A stretch of DNA of 64,000 nucleotides from Pycnopodia helianthoides (Eukaryota > Echinodermata > Asteroidea > Forcipulatida > Asteriidae). Numbering within the stretch: the stretch's first letter is position 1; each line of letters starts with the position of its first letter. A model generated the notes under the pieces. That model was given only the letters and a program-made list of their open reading frames with translations, made no database searches and had not been told where the DNA came from. Of the stretch, positions 20,801-31,389 are shown piece by piece. The stretch is taken from positions 13,004,953-13,068,952 of the forward strand of contig CM063256.1 of the NCBI GenBank assembly GCA_032158295.1, read 5' to 3'. The translations under genes were made by a program, and so were the position numbers.

Positions 20801-23800
20801 CTCCTGTGACGGACACAGAATCTCCATATTGATTTTGACAAACATGGTGACATTAATTTTGTGAGTATACTTTATACACCATGCAAAGCTTCGAGTTTTA
20901 CTTTTACTCACCTGCTGTTTTGCCTGTTGTCGTCTCAGAAAGCATTGAGTGTGGATTCACTGCTTCTGAAACAAACATTTTCTCAGTCCCTACGTCTACG
21001 CGATCAACTGCGCCTGACGTCGTTGGTTTGAGTGTCCTTGCTGTGGTGATGAACACAGAATATCCATCTTGAATTTTACCAATTTGGTTGAAGTTAAATT
21101 CTCATTGTACTCTACACATCATGCAAAGCGTCGAAACAATACATAATACCAACCTTTTGTTTTGCCCGCTGTTGCTTCAGAAAGTGTTGAATGTGAATCC
21201 AATCCTTCCGAAACTAACATTTTCTCAGTCCCTGCGTCTACGCCATCAACTGAGTCTGACGTCATCGGTTTGAGTGTCCTTGCTGTGGTGATAAACACAG
21301 AATATCCATCTTGAATGATACCAACTTGGTAGAAGTTAAAATCTTATTGAAGTTTATACATCGTGCAAAGCGTCGAAACAATACTTAATACCAAACTTTT
21401 GTTTTGCCTGGTGTTGCTTCAGAAAGTGTTGAATGTGAACCCAATCCTTCCGAAACGAACATTTACTCAGTTCCTACGTCTACGCGATCAACTGCGTCTG
21501 ACGTCATCGGTTTGAGTGTCCTTGCTGTGGTGATGAACACAGAATATCCATCTTGAATTTTACCAATTTGGTTGAAGTTAAATTCTCATTGTACTCTGCA
21601 CATCATGCAAAGCGTCGAAACAATACTTAGGCCCTACCCACCTTTTGTTTTGCCCGCTGTTGCTTCAGAAAGTGTTGAATGTGAATCCAATCCTTCCGAA
21701 ACGAACATTTTCTCAGTCCCTGCGTCTACGCGATCAACTGAGTCTGACGTCATCGGCTCGAGTGTCATTGCTGTGGTGACAAACACAGAATCCCCATCTT
21801 GATTTTGTTGAGTTGGCCGGGGTGCCCTTGTAGGTTGGTTGGCTTCTATTTGTTAAAATGAAACGAGTTTTCAAGCAATTACTTATACAGACTGAAAACA
21901 AGATTGCCAAAGTGAAGAAGATTTATTTTTATATAGTTTTTTAATTTTTTTTTTTAAAGTTTGCTCCTGTAATACATTACTACACCTCTTTCTGATGCAA
22001 TATTTAAAGCAATAGTTACTTTGTTTTAAGTTTTGTGTCTACTGTTAAACTATTGTTACGACCGATTACATAAAAACAAAAAGAGAACACAAGCATATGA
22101 ATCCTCAATCAGACCCTTCCCTTTTAAAAACTATTATGTTTTTTTATTTTTTTTTTAGATGGGTTGTCTAAAAGGAGCCATTATTATGTTCAGGACTTCG
22201 TCCATGGAGTTAACACACACCCAAACGGTTCAGGTAAGTATCCGTTTCTGATTTTGCTAATTGAACAGAAACAATTATAATACCCCCCTCCAAAAAAAAA
22301 AATAAATAATAATAATAATAAAAATAAAAAAAAAAAAAATAAATAACAAACAAACAAAAAACAAGGAAAAAAAATCCAATAAAACAAAACAAAACAGAAC
22401 AAAAAACTACAACCAAACAAATTGCAACATAAGATATCCAAACCACCATTCAAACCCTTATCCTTGAGTAAGTTGGTTTCAAAAAGATATCATTGCTGAA
22501 ATCCTTGATAGAGGAACAATTTACCAACAAGTAAGAACTCGATGGATTTTGGCAAAACACTAACCTGCGAGAAGATGAATCAACCCCAATCCGATCCCAC
22601 GGTTTATGGAACAACTATAGACGCCATAGTCCTCCTTACGGAATGCAAGAATAACCAATGTAAAATCACCGCTGGTCGATGACGTCATCAGCTGGCTGGT
22701 AGTGTACCTACCACCCTCGCTCGGAACGATAAGCTTGTCGGTGGTGTTGACGAGTGACTGTCTACGGTACCAGTCCACGGTATAGATCTCGTCTCCGGAC
22801 ACACTGCACAGAATGCGAACCGTGACGTTGAGAGTGACGTCACCACTTGTCGACACGTTGACAGTTCCGTCAAAACGGACTGGATACAAGACAAAAAGTA
22901 AGTTGTTGGATTGATGAAATGGATTACGGGCCCTTGCAAAATAACATAAAAAACACCACTAGCACCTCTGAGGACTGTACGGATAGAAACGCCGGGTTGT
23001 TACACAAACGGCTCTTTTAAGAAACACCGTATCTCAGAGAGAGGACATTGGCACGATGCTACCATACCACAAATCTTAGTTCCTAAAGAACTTGACAGAA
23101 ATAGGCAAAGTTACAAAGCTCTTCCCAGACACAGATTATTTATAACGGTCTATGTCAAGGCATATGCTGACGGTGACCTTTGCACTCACGCTGTTCAACA
23201 CGTAGACTTTTAACAAGTTCACTTCCAGATAATCCCACGCGGCAAATGATGCTCTCAAACCTGCTCGAAATAGCGTAGCTCATGTTGACTCTGAGCGTAG
23301 ACTCGTCAATGCAGTCCGAATTTTAACCCTGGTCACTTCCACCGTTGATGAAGTCTGATCGAGTTTGGTTACTCTCTGACCGTCGTGATACTCCCATTCA
23401 ATAGTCGGGGGTGGGTACCCCCGGGTCCTGCATTGAAAGGTGAGGGCGCTGTCTGGGCGGTAGATCAAGTTGTCTGAGGGTGGTTATCTCATGGGAGTCA
23501 TCTATGGAGTCAAAATCAAAACACTAGAGGAATCTAGTCTCAAATTTAATGCAACACTACCTAGAATTAATGTAATTACAGCGAAAACAGTAGCAAAGGC
23601 ACTGGTAGCGTCAACAGCAAACAGAACAAAACCAACAACATCATCATTATCAACGTCAGCCCCAAAATATTACTGAACACAAGGGATTCAAATTTGGCAA
23701 ACATTTTAATTCGTTGAATTCTTTTTAATTAAATTTTATGTTGACCCTACAAATAATTGCCACAAACCATATCCGTGAACAATGTGAGATATTGTCCAAA

Positions 23801-26800
23801 AAGTTCCGGTGAACTTTCATTTTATAGCCTATCATTTAATTCCGTTTGAGGATTTCATTGCATGAAAACATAACAAGACCATCCTATAGATACATACACA
23901 AATTTAAACAACATGATATTGCACTAAATAAGACCGCAATCAACTGAAAAAGTAAAGAGAAGGAGACAGTGCCTCCTGAAGGACTGGAACAAATAGACTG
24001 AAGCACTAACCTTATACTCTACAATAACCGAAAAATAACTAGCACAAAATAGGGCAGACAAGAACAAAAATAACCCAGAACAACAACTTCTCATAGTCGA
24101 ATCTTCTCATTTCCACATCCCCGTCGTTCTACTTCTACTTACTCAGATTATCAATTGAGTTACACTTAGCCAAGCTGCTAATCTGCGAGTCCGTCAGTGT
24201 ATTTTGGTATATCCTCAAATCGCTGAAAGCTGCCTTGGAGAAATGGACAGGGAGTTGGTGCCACCGACGACCAAATGTGTTTTCGAGTCCCCTTTCACCT
24301 CTGCCTCGAATTCTTGGGACGATGCAGACAGGGTTCCGTTGACGTAAACCTTGAAGTCGGAAAACGGAAAAAAAAGTTCTTACTCTTAGGAGAAAACAAA
24401 TACGACTTAGAGGTGACATCTCGACTCAGTTTTTTCCTTCACATTATCGTATTATAGAGTTGCAAAATTATACCTGATGAAAACATAGAAGTAAACATTA
24501 ATAGACAAGCAAAACGCTTGTAATTTTCTTTTGGCATGACTACTTTTACATGTCACGCGAATTCAGAAAGAGAATGAGTTATGTGAACCTATGATATAAA
24601 TCCATTCAACTGCTGCGAGTTGCACAAAAGATCGGGGGAAAAAAAAGGTGATAGGGTAGTTGGAGCTTACCTTTATTCCAGCAGCTTGCGTGTAAACCAA
24701 CGCAAAGTGAGACCAACGTTCTTCTGGGATGTCACTGTCAGGTATGGCGACTTCATAATGTAGCTTTGAAGTCCTCAGCTGCACCCCGAATGACTGATTG
24801 GAAGCAGAACGATAGAAGGATACGCCGTGAGCCGACGGACGTTTGACCCCCGCTGCTAAGATAGAACCAATCGGAAGTGACGTTTGGGTAAAGGTCAAAG
24901 GGCTTAAACCAGAAAGTAACGGTCAAGCCGCAGGGCAAAGGTCGGGAGAGGAGACACACTCTCCTGAGTAGTTTCCGAAATCCAACGCGCTATCAACATC
25001 GGTCAGTACGGCACACCGATGATCCACAACATCCGGGGCACTCACGTATGTTACTTGACCTATGACCTGAGCCTCGTTATCACCTATAGAAGAAGGAAAG
25101 ATGACCTCGGGGATAACGTTGCAAGATGGCACGTCTGAATCAGTGGAATTTTGTCTTCCGCTCAGCTCCCAAAATCCCACCAAATACAACGGTCCTGGTT
25201 AAGAAAACAAACAAGAAATACAAAAATTCTTCTCACTCGGTGTATTTTTGCTAATCTTCGCTAAAAGTCGAAGCGAGGACCCAAAACCCAGGCTAGATTG
25301 AACCATATGAAACACAGATCAAATTCTAGTCCTGTTGTTTGTTTGTTTTGTTATACCTTTTCTATTATTAGCAGTATTATTATTATTATTATTATTATTT
25401 TTATCTATAGTAGTTATTGAGTTATTTACTTGATTGATTTATTGATTGGTTGTTTGAATGATTGATTGAATTAATGAATGATTTATTGATTCGTGACTAA
25501 CTGATTTATTGATTTATATCACTGTAAAACTACTCACCGTCAGTGCACTGTCCAGAGATCCGCTTAACATCAAGACATAGCACCTGCAACTAGAAATGCA
25601 AATATTTAAAAGAATTATACAAAACTTAATTTTAGAAGAGCAAAATTATTCCTAGTTTACTTTCAATAGCCACACTATTTTGAGTTTTTGCAGTACTTCA
25701 AAGTCTTGTTGCTCAACTTTGGCTTAGTTTAGTTTGGTTCTGGATACGAAATGTCCAAGCTTTGAGCTTTCGAACTGAAAGTTTTCAATGATTTCCCAAT
25801 AATGTTTTATTTGTCTCTAATACCAATTATAACTAGTCAGTTGATTCATCTCTAACACAAAATATAACCAGTCAACTGATTCATCTCTAACACCAAATAC
25901 AGCCAGTCAGTTGATTCATCTCTAACACCAAATACAACCAGTCAACTGATTCATCTCTAACACCAAATACAGCCAGTCAGTTGATTCATCTCTAACACCA
26001 ATAACCAGTCAGTTGATTCATCTCTAACACCAAATATAACCAGTCAACTGATTCATCTCTAACACCAAATACAACCAGTCAACTGATTCATCTCTAACAC
26101 CAAATTTCAGCCAGTCAGTTGATTCATCTCTAACACCAATAACCAGTCAGTTGATTCATCTCTAACACCAAATATAACCAGTCAGTTGATTCATCTCTAA
26201 CACCAAATAAGCCAGTCAGTTGATTCATCTCTAACACCAAATACAACCAGTCAATGATTCATCTCTAACACCAAATACAGCCAGTCAGTTGATTCATCTC
26301 TAACACCAATAACCAGTCAGTGATTCATCTCTAACACCAAATAACCAGTCAACTGATTCATCTCTAACACCAAATACAACCAGTCAACTGATTCATCTCT
26401 AACACCAAATACAGCCAGTCAGTTGATTCATCTCTAACACAAATAACCAGTCAGTTGATTCATCTCTAACACCAAATATAACCAGTCAGTTGATTCATCT
26501 CTAACACCAAATACAGTCAGTCAGTTGATTCATCTCTAACACCAATAACCAGTCAGTTGATTCATCTCTAACACCAAATACAGGCAGTCAGTTGATTCAT
26601 CTCTAACACCAAATATAACCAGTCAGTTGATTCATCTCTAACACCAAATACAACCAGTCAATGATTCATCTCTAACACCAATAACCAGTCAGTTGATTCA
26701 TCTCTAACACCAAATATAACCAGTCAGTTGATTCATCTCTAACACCAAATACAGCCAGTCAGTTGATTCATCTCTAACACCAAATATAACCAGTCAGTTG

Positions 26801-29800
26801 ATTCATCTCTAACACCAAATACAGCCAGTCAGTTGATTCATCTCTAATACCAATAGAACAAGTCAGTTGATTCATCTCTAACACCAAATACAGCCAGTCA
26901 GTTGATTCATCTCTAACACCAAATACAACCAGTCAACTGATTCATCTCTAACACCAAATACAGCAGTCAGTTGATTCATCTCTAACACCAATAACCAGTC
27001 AGTTGATTCATCTCTAACACCAAATATAACCAGTCAACTGATTCATCTCTAAACACCATGAATTACACCAGTCAGTTGATTCATCTCTAACACCAAATAT
27101 AACCAGTCAGTTGATTCATCTCTAACACCAAATACAGCCAGTCAGTTGATTCATCTCTAACACCAAATATAACCAGTCAGTTGATTCATCTCTAACACCA
27201 AATACAGCCAGTCAGTTGATTCATCTCTAAACCAAATACACCAGTCAGTTGATTCATCTCTAACACCAATACACCAGTCAGTTGATTCATCTCTAACACC
27301 AAATAAACCAGTCAGTTGATTCATCTCTAACACCAAATATAACCAGTCAGTTGATTCATCTCTAACACCAAATACAGCCAGTCAGTTGATTCATCTCTAA
27401 CACCAATATAACCAGTCAGTTGATTCATCTCTAACACCAAATACAGCCAGTCAGTTGATTCATCTCTAACACCAAATATAACCAGTCAGTTGATTCATCT
27501 CTAACACCAAATACAGCCAGTCAGTTGATTCATCTCTAAACCAAATATAACCAGTCAGTTGATTCATCTCAACACCAAATACAGCCAGTCAGTTGATTCA
27601 TCTCTAACACCAAAACACCAGTCATGATTCATCTCTAACACCAATAACCAGTCAGTTGATTATCTCTAACACCAATTAACCAGTCAGTTGATTCATCTCT
27701 AACACCAAATACAGTCAGTCATTGATTCATCTCTAACACCAATAACCAGTCAGTTGATTCATCTCTAACACCAAATATAACCATCAGTTGATTCATCTCT
27801 AACACCAAATTACAGTCAGTCAGTTGATTCATCTCTAACACCAAATAACCAGTCAGTTGATTCATCTCTAACACCAAATACAACCAGTCAACTGATTCAT
27901 CTCTAACACCAATAACCAGTCAGTTGATTCATCTCTAACACCAAATATACCACTCAGTTGATTCATCTCTAACACCAAATACAGCCAGTCAGTGATTCAT
28001 CTCTAACACCAAATATAACCAGTCAGTTGATTCATCTCTAACACCAATACAGCCAGTCAGTTGATTCATCTCTAATACCAAATACAGCCAGTCAGTTGAT
28101 TCATCTCTAACACCAAATACAGCCAGTCAGTTGATTCATCTCTAACACCAATAACCAGTCAGTTGATTCATCTCTAACACCAAATATAACCAGTCAGTTG
28201 ATTCATCTCTAACACCAAATACAGCCAGTCAGTTGATTCATCTCTAACACCAATAACCAGTCAGTTGATTCATCTCTAACACCAAGTACAGCCAGTCAGT
28301 TGATTCATCTCTAACACCAAATATAACCAGTCAACTGATTCATCTCCAATACCAAATATAGCCAGTCAGTTATTTATCTTTAACACCAAATATAACCACC
28401 CCAGTCAGTTGAATTATCTCCAACACCAAATATAACCTGTCAACTGATTCATCTCTAACACCATGTATAACCAGTCAGTTGATATATATTTATAACACAT
28501 GATTATAACCAGTCAGTTGATTTATCTCCAATACCAAATATAACCAGTCATTTGATTCATCTTCAACTGATTCATCTTTAACACCAAGTATAACAAGTCA
28601 GTTGATACATCTCTAGTACCAAATATGGTAAGTTAGTTGATTTTATATTTAATGCAAAATAATAGCAGTCAGTTGTTACATCTCTAGTACCAAATATAGC
28701 CAGTCAGCTGAATAATCTTAAATACCAAATCATAACCAGTCAGTTGCTTCGTCTTTTATTGCCAAATACAATTAGTTAGTAAACGGCGCACCCAGGTATT
28801 GTGTCTAAGGGGGGGGGGGGGGCTCAAAGAAATGTAATGGATGGGGTCCAGGGGCCAGTCTTACTAAACCCCGTTGGGAGTCGAGCGGGCGAAAGCTCTG
28901 AGCTATTGGCGTTTTTGGGGGGTGGAAATCGAGTCTCTGTATGCCCCCCAAAACAGAGAAATATACACACCTTTTTAGGTACTTCTGAACTTCTGAGTGT
29001 AAGCTGTACATCGTCGTCAAGAGTTTTTGTTTGAAGTGATAATACTGCAGACTATGTTGAAGAGAACATTCCTGGGCGGTTCTACCTAATTTCCATCACT
29101 TGGCGGTAAATTCCATAAATAAATGGGCGGCAAACCCATATCCTACTGAAAATACTTTGCTTTGCGAAAGTGGTGTCACATATTAATTTTTTTTATCAGA
29201 TTACTGGAAAAATAGGATTGCAGGCCTTTTCAATCCCTGTACATAGCCGACTTAAAGGAAACATGTGGAAAGTGCATATCTGGTTTCATGCATATTCATT
29301 AAAAACATCGCGGGTAAGAAAACGTAGTATCCGGCGTTTCTCAATTTAAGTGTAGTACTGTCTTTACACTTGTCCGGCAATCACTTAAAGGGGGAAAAAA
29401 ACACTTGAATGCCGGAACGACGTAAAATATATTTTAACCGTACAAATTGGCACGTTGGTTTATGTTATTTGTTGCAAAAATGAACAATTTCAAGTGAGAT
29501 ATCATAACAGAGTAATTTTGGCCGAAAGAAACAAAAATTGATGAAGATAAAATCCATCCTGCCGTCGGGAACAAAAACTACACACATACACAAACACACT
29601 TGTGACTTTTCTCCTTCCCCGTATTTCCCCTCTCTCTTTCCTCATCTTCTTGTTTCCCTTATTTGTTCTTCTTTTTGGGGACCCTCCTGGGCTCAAGCAT
29701 CCTGAGCCCCCCCCTCCCGTCTGGTGCGCCACTGAGTTAGTTGATTTGTCTCTAATACCAAATAATATAGCCAGTCAACTGATTCATCCACCTCTAATAC

Positions 29801-29851
29801 CAAAATGTGTTTACTTACCAGCAATACGAGCGAGAAGTGTCCGACAACCAT
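17656..29851 (-). CDS. LamG-Ig-Ig type I membrane protein with tandem stalk exons, gene 2
   Basis: Exons in transcript order are 29819-29851, 25538-25583, 24671-25194, 24143-24349, 23190-23473, 22565-22879, six stalk exons between 21797 and 20427, 18538-18627 and 17656-17842. Modules: signal peptide, LamG domain (two exons), two Ig domains, S/T-rich stalk, transmembrane helix, and a basic tail of about 60 residues. The expected length is about 820 aa. As written, the frame is broken near 24933, 24838, 24251, 23322 and 18578, each at a short homopolymer. Adding or removing one base at each restores the domain sequence and the phase-1 exon pattern, so sequence error is more likely than decay, though a pseudogene cannot be excluded. 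The first two exons mirror gene 1, so the genes are tandem paralogues. It resembles a cell-surface recognition receptor; ligand and signalling are unknown. Confidence 0.72.
18172..18513. mobile_element. MITE family 2 (TTAA ends), copy 1
   Basis: About 342 bp with ends TTAAAGGTCTTGTACACTTTTGG and ACAGGGCCTTTAA and a central ATCGCGCGCGAT palindrome. Copies in the other orientation lie at 30209-30550 and 52084-52425. Intronic in gene 2. Confidence 0.88.
18538..18627 (-). CDS. Gene 2 transmembrane exon
   Basis: CGGCAG acceptor and GTAAGT donor. The first half reads SWMVPVALCIAGVGF in the phase-1 frame; the second half reads WCIICYFICKRR in the frame that fits the tail exon. The two halves join into one helix of about 24 residues with a basic stop-transfer if a G, T or C run near 18573-18581 is one base short. 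Confidence 0.6.
18945..19080 (+). mobile_element. SINE family 3 fragment
   Basis: Shares CACCTCTGTG, GGAC(A)AGAACCTTGC, TGTGGAAAGGGTTTCAGTCCC and a poly-T stretch with related pieces at 44215-44345, 31390-31540 (minus) and 59807-59965 (minus). Intronic in gene 2. Confidence 0.6.
19465..19785. repeat. Purine-rich tandem repeat, about 128-bp unit built of AATAAGG motifs
   Basis: Two near-identical long units each contain GGATTAATGACTAAGGAC and GAATAAGCTTGAGGGAATAA, preceded by a partial copy. The unit itself is made of diverged GAATAAG heptamers. Confidence 0.85.
19798..20027. mobile_element. GACCCGG-rich non-autonomous element, copy 1
   Basis: Begins CACTACTCTAAAAAC, is rich in direct and inverted CTGACCC/GGGTCAG motifs and ends GTTAGAGAATGCAGTG. 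A related, more repeated copy is at 49943-50295. Confidence 0.6.
20427..20588 (-). CDS. Gene 2 stalk exon S6 (162 bp)
   Basis: Phase 1 to 1; TCAAG acceptor and GTAAGT donor. Encodes DGDSAVGTTAWLLQPM and an acidic S/T-rich stretch ending EGKKA. The most diverged and longest of the six copies, next to the transmembrane exon. Confidence 0.65.
20672..20827 (-). CDS. Gene 2 stalk exon S5 with a lost acceptor
   Basis: Homologous to its neighbours, but the acceptor position reads CAAT instead of CAAG. An in-frame AG six bases downstream (GGAG before ATTCTG) would keep phase 1 and give a 150-bp exon. Otherwise open, donor GTGAGT. Confidence 0.55.
20912..21067 (-). CDS. Gene 2 stalk exon S4 (156 bp)
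   Basis: Phase 1 to 1, donor GTGAGT. Encodes DGYSVFITTARTLKP and MFVSEAVNPHSMLSE, 52 residues rich in S, T, E and V with no Cys. No known domain. Confidence 0.65.
21154..21309 (-). CDS. Gene 2 stalk exon S3 (156 bp)
   Basis: Phase 1 to 1, donor GTTGGT. Nearly identical to S1 and S4; encodes DGYSVFITTARTLKP and MLVSEGLDSHSTLSE. Confidence 0.62.
21396..21551 (-). pseudogene. Gene 2 stalk exon S2, inactivated copy
   Basis: Same 156-bp unit, but the codon AAA in ...TEKM... is TAA, and the donor dinucleotide GT has become TT. As the exon is phase 1 to 1, skipping it leaves the frame of the gene intact. Confidence 0.7.
21642..21797 (-). CDS. Gene 2 stalk exon S1 (156 bp)
   Basis: First stalk exon after the second Ig domain; phase 1 to 1, donor GTGGGT. 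Encodes DGDSVFVTTAMTLEPM and MFVSEGLDSHSTLSE. The six units repeat every 239-246 bp including their introns. Confidence 0.62.
22565..22879 (-). CDS. Gene 2 exon 6: second Ig-like domain
   Basis: Phase 1 to 1, 315 bp, fully open. Shows VRILCSVSGDEIYTVDWYRR and DYGVYSCSINR, the B-strand Cys, C-strand Trp and DxGxYxC motif of an Ig fold. Confidence 0.82.
23190..23473 (-). CDS. Gene 2 exon 5: first Ig-like domain
   Basis: CCTCAG acceptor, GTGAGT donor. Encodes ALTFQCRTRGYPPPTIEWEY, then breaks frame at a run of four A (23321-23324 on the plus strand). The other frame continues STLRVNMSYAIS and FESIICRVG. One extra A would give 285 bp and phase 1 to 1. Confidence 0.75.
24143..24349 (-). CDS. Gene 2 exon 4: LamG domain, second half
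   Basis: Encodes VYVNGTLSASSQEFEAEV, HLVVGGTN, then after a one-base frame break at 24250-24252 (CCC) HFSKAAFSDLRIYQNTL and ISSLAKCN, the typical LamG end. With one more C the exon is 208 bp and ends in phase 1, as the next exon requires. Confidence 0.75.
24671..25194 (-). CDS. Gene 2 exon 3: LamG domain, first half
   Basis: Encodes LYLVGFWELSGRQNS, HRCAVLTDVDSALDFG, then in a second frame LTVTFWFKPFDLYPN and WFYLSSGGQTS, then in the first frame again GVSFYRSASNQSF and ERWSHFALVYTQAAGIK. Two compensating one-base breaks (about 24933 and 24838) enclose the middle part. Entry phase 1, exit phase 0. Confidence 0.75.
25538..25583 (-). CDS. Gene 2 exon 2: 46-bp microexon
   Basis: TTGCAG acceptor, GTGAGT donor, phase 0 to 1. 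Encodes VLCLDVKRISGQCTD, completing the signal peptide. Counterpart of gene 1 exon 2. Confidence 0.75.
25815..28775. repeat. 35-bp minisatellite (CAGTTGATTCATCTCTAACA core)
   Basis: About 80 copies of a unit made of CAGTCAGTTGATTCATCTC, TAACACCAAATA and TAACC or CAGC. Variants AACTG and AGTTG give sub-patterns, and many copies are shortened by 1-4 bases. Copies decay towards 28.4-28.8 kb, and two relics continue at 29733-29806, beyond an inserted element. It lies in intron 1 of gene 2. Confidence 0.97.
28783..29731. mobile_element. DNA transposon-like insertion inside the minisatellite
   Basis: The ends are imperfect inverted repeats: GGCGCACCCAGG with a poly-G run on the left, and CAGTGGCGCACCAGACGGG with a poly-G run read inward from the right. 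Flanks AGTTAGTA and AGTTAGTT look like an 8-bp target duplication, as in hAT elements. No transposase motif was recognised in the roughly 950 bp. Confidence 0.6.
29819..29851 (-). CDS. Gene 2 exon 1: start codon and hydrophobic signal
   Basis: Encodes MVVGHFSLVLL before a GTAAGT donor, 33 bp ending in phase 0. It is the first ATG in its frame. With exon 2 it makes a standard signal peptide. A promoter should lie at 29.86-30.05 kb; none was recognised. Confidence 0.72.
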
Positions 29852-30208
29852 TTCGATAGTCCACGGGTCCGCGGGCACTTTTACTTCAGCTCACATGCGG
29901 GGCATCTCAAACACCACGACGAAACATGCAACAATGAAGCTGAATGAATCGACGATTTGCGTTGGTTGTGGACAATGCATTATCGATTATCAAAAATACC
30001 GAAGAATAGGAGAGTGGGAGTGGGGAGTGAGGTAAAAACATCGATTTGACTTGATTTTGTAAATGATACACCACGAGTAATTATGGAGCGACCCGCGAGA
30101 GTTAATCACAATCGACAGGGGACTAATAACTCCGAGATTGGTTTGATAAACAAACAAGTCCTCGCGTCGATATTGTTTCGCTTCTCTAAAATGAGAAATT
30201 ACAAGCGT

Positions 30209-30550
30209 TTAAAGGAACATTACAGAATTGGTAAGATCGAAAAACACAATGTTCACAGATTCACACATAACTTACATGATTTAAAGTAAGTAATGGTAGA
30301 AAGGGTTCCTTAAAATATTTCTGCCTAAAATGCTATCGTTTCTGAGAAACGAGTAAAACAATAGTAATTATCGCGCGCGATAATTTGAAAAAACAGAAAA
30401 CACATAAGATCTCTTTTCACTATTTTCTCGTGACCTGGATGACCAATTGAGCTCAAACTTTCACAGCTTTGTTTGTTCATGCATATGTTTAATCACACAA
30501 AATGTGGACACTGATTTTGTGCTGTTACCAAAAGTGTACAATACCTTTAA
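30209..30550. mobile_element. MITE family 2, copy 2 (inverted)
   Basis: Reverse-complement match to 18172-18513, including the ATCGCGCGCGAT palindrome. Its left end has been replaced by family-3 end sequence (TTAAAGGAACATTACAGAATTGG), so the element is chimeric. Confidence 0.85.
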
Positions 30551-30932
30551 AGGAACATTACAGAATTGGTAATTGTAAAATATACTTTTGATCACAGATT
30601 TACATAAAGCTTACACGGTCTAATGATGATGATAGTAGAAAACATCCCTTGACATATTTCTGTCTGAAATGCCATATTTGATGAGAAAATGAATAAACTA
30701 ATTTTCCGATTGGAGTTTATCGCTCAGTGAGCGTTTTATTCATTTGTTGAACCTATATGATTTCATGCAAACGTGTAATCGGTTTTGCACTATTTTCTCG
30801 TGACCCAGATGGCCGATCGATCTCAAACTTCTACAGGTTTGTCAGTTTATGTATATGGTGGATTACATAAAGTGCTTACACTGCCAGCAATTGTTTTGTT
30901 AGCAAAAACCAATTCTGTATTGTTCCTTTAAA
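30547..30932. mobile_element. MITE family 3, complete copy
   Basis: Ends TTAAAGGAACATTACAGAATTGG and its inverse ATTCTGTATTGTTCCTTTAA. It shares the TTAA at 30547-30550 with the preceding element, so the two were joined at one target. A partial copy is at 37047-37327. Confidence 0.85.
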
Positions 30933-31389
30933 CATTTACTGCAGGACTTTTCTTGGCGCAATTGCACACTTTATTTGAAACACTGTAAAATACGCATGCG
31001 CATGGCGGCTTCGTCCTCCTGGTTTCATATCCATTCAAGTGAATGGCACCGAAGTGAGGCTGGGATGATTGGTGTTTTGTTTTAGTGTTTTCCTTAAAGC
31101 GAGGTAGCATTGCAAGTACGTATCCAAATGAACGGTACAAAAAAAAGGAACACCTTTATAAATCGACTAGCGAGATCCGACAAATAATATAATATTACCC
31201 TTGTTCGTCAAATACAAGCATATTTGTGAAAGAAAGTGTTCATTTCTCTTTTAATGCAGGTCTTCTCGTAAGATAATCAGAAGGTTGTTGTTGTTGTTGT
31301 TTTTATTTTTTTGAAGATGCGTTCTATTTATATATCGAAACCGTCGGATCCTTAAAATAGCCAACAACCCAAAAGCGCGAAGATACCTT

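Noticed and set aside
25815..28775. Long array of 35-bp repeats as CRISPR or centromeric satellite
   Set aside because: No spacers, strong unit variation and an intronic position; a local minisatellite explains it.
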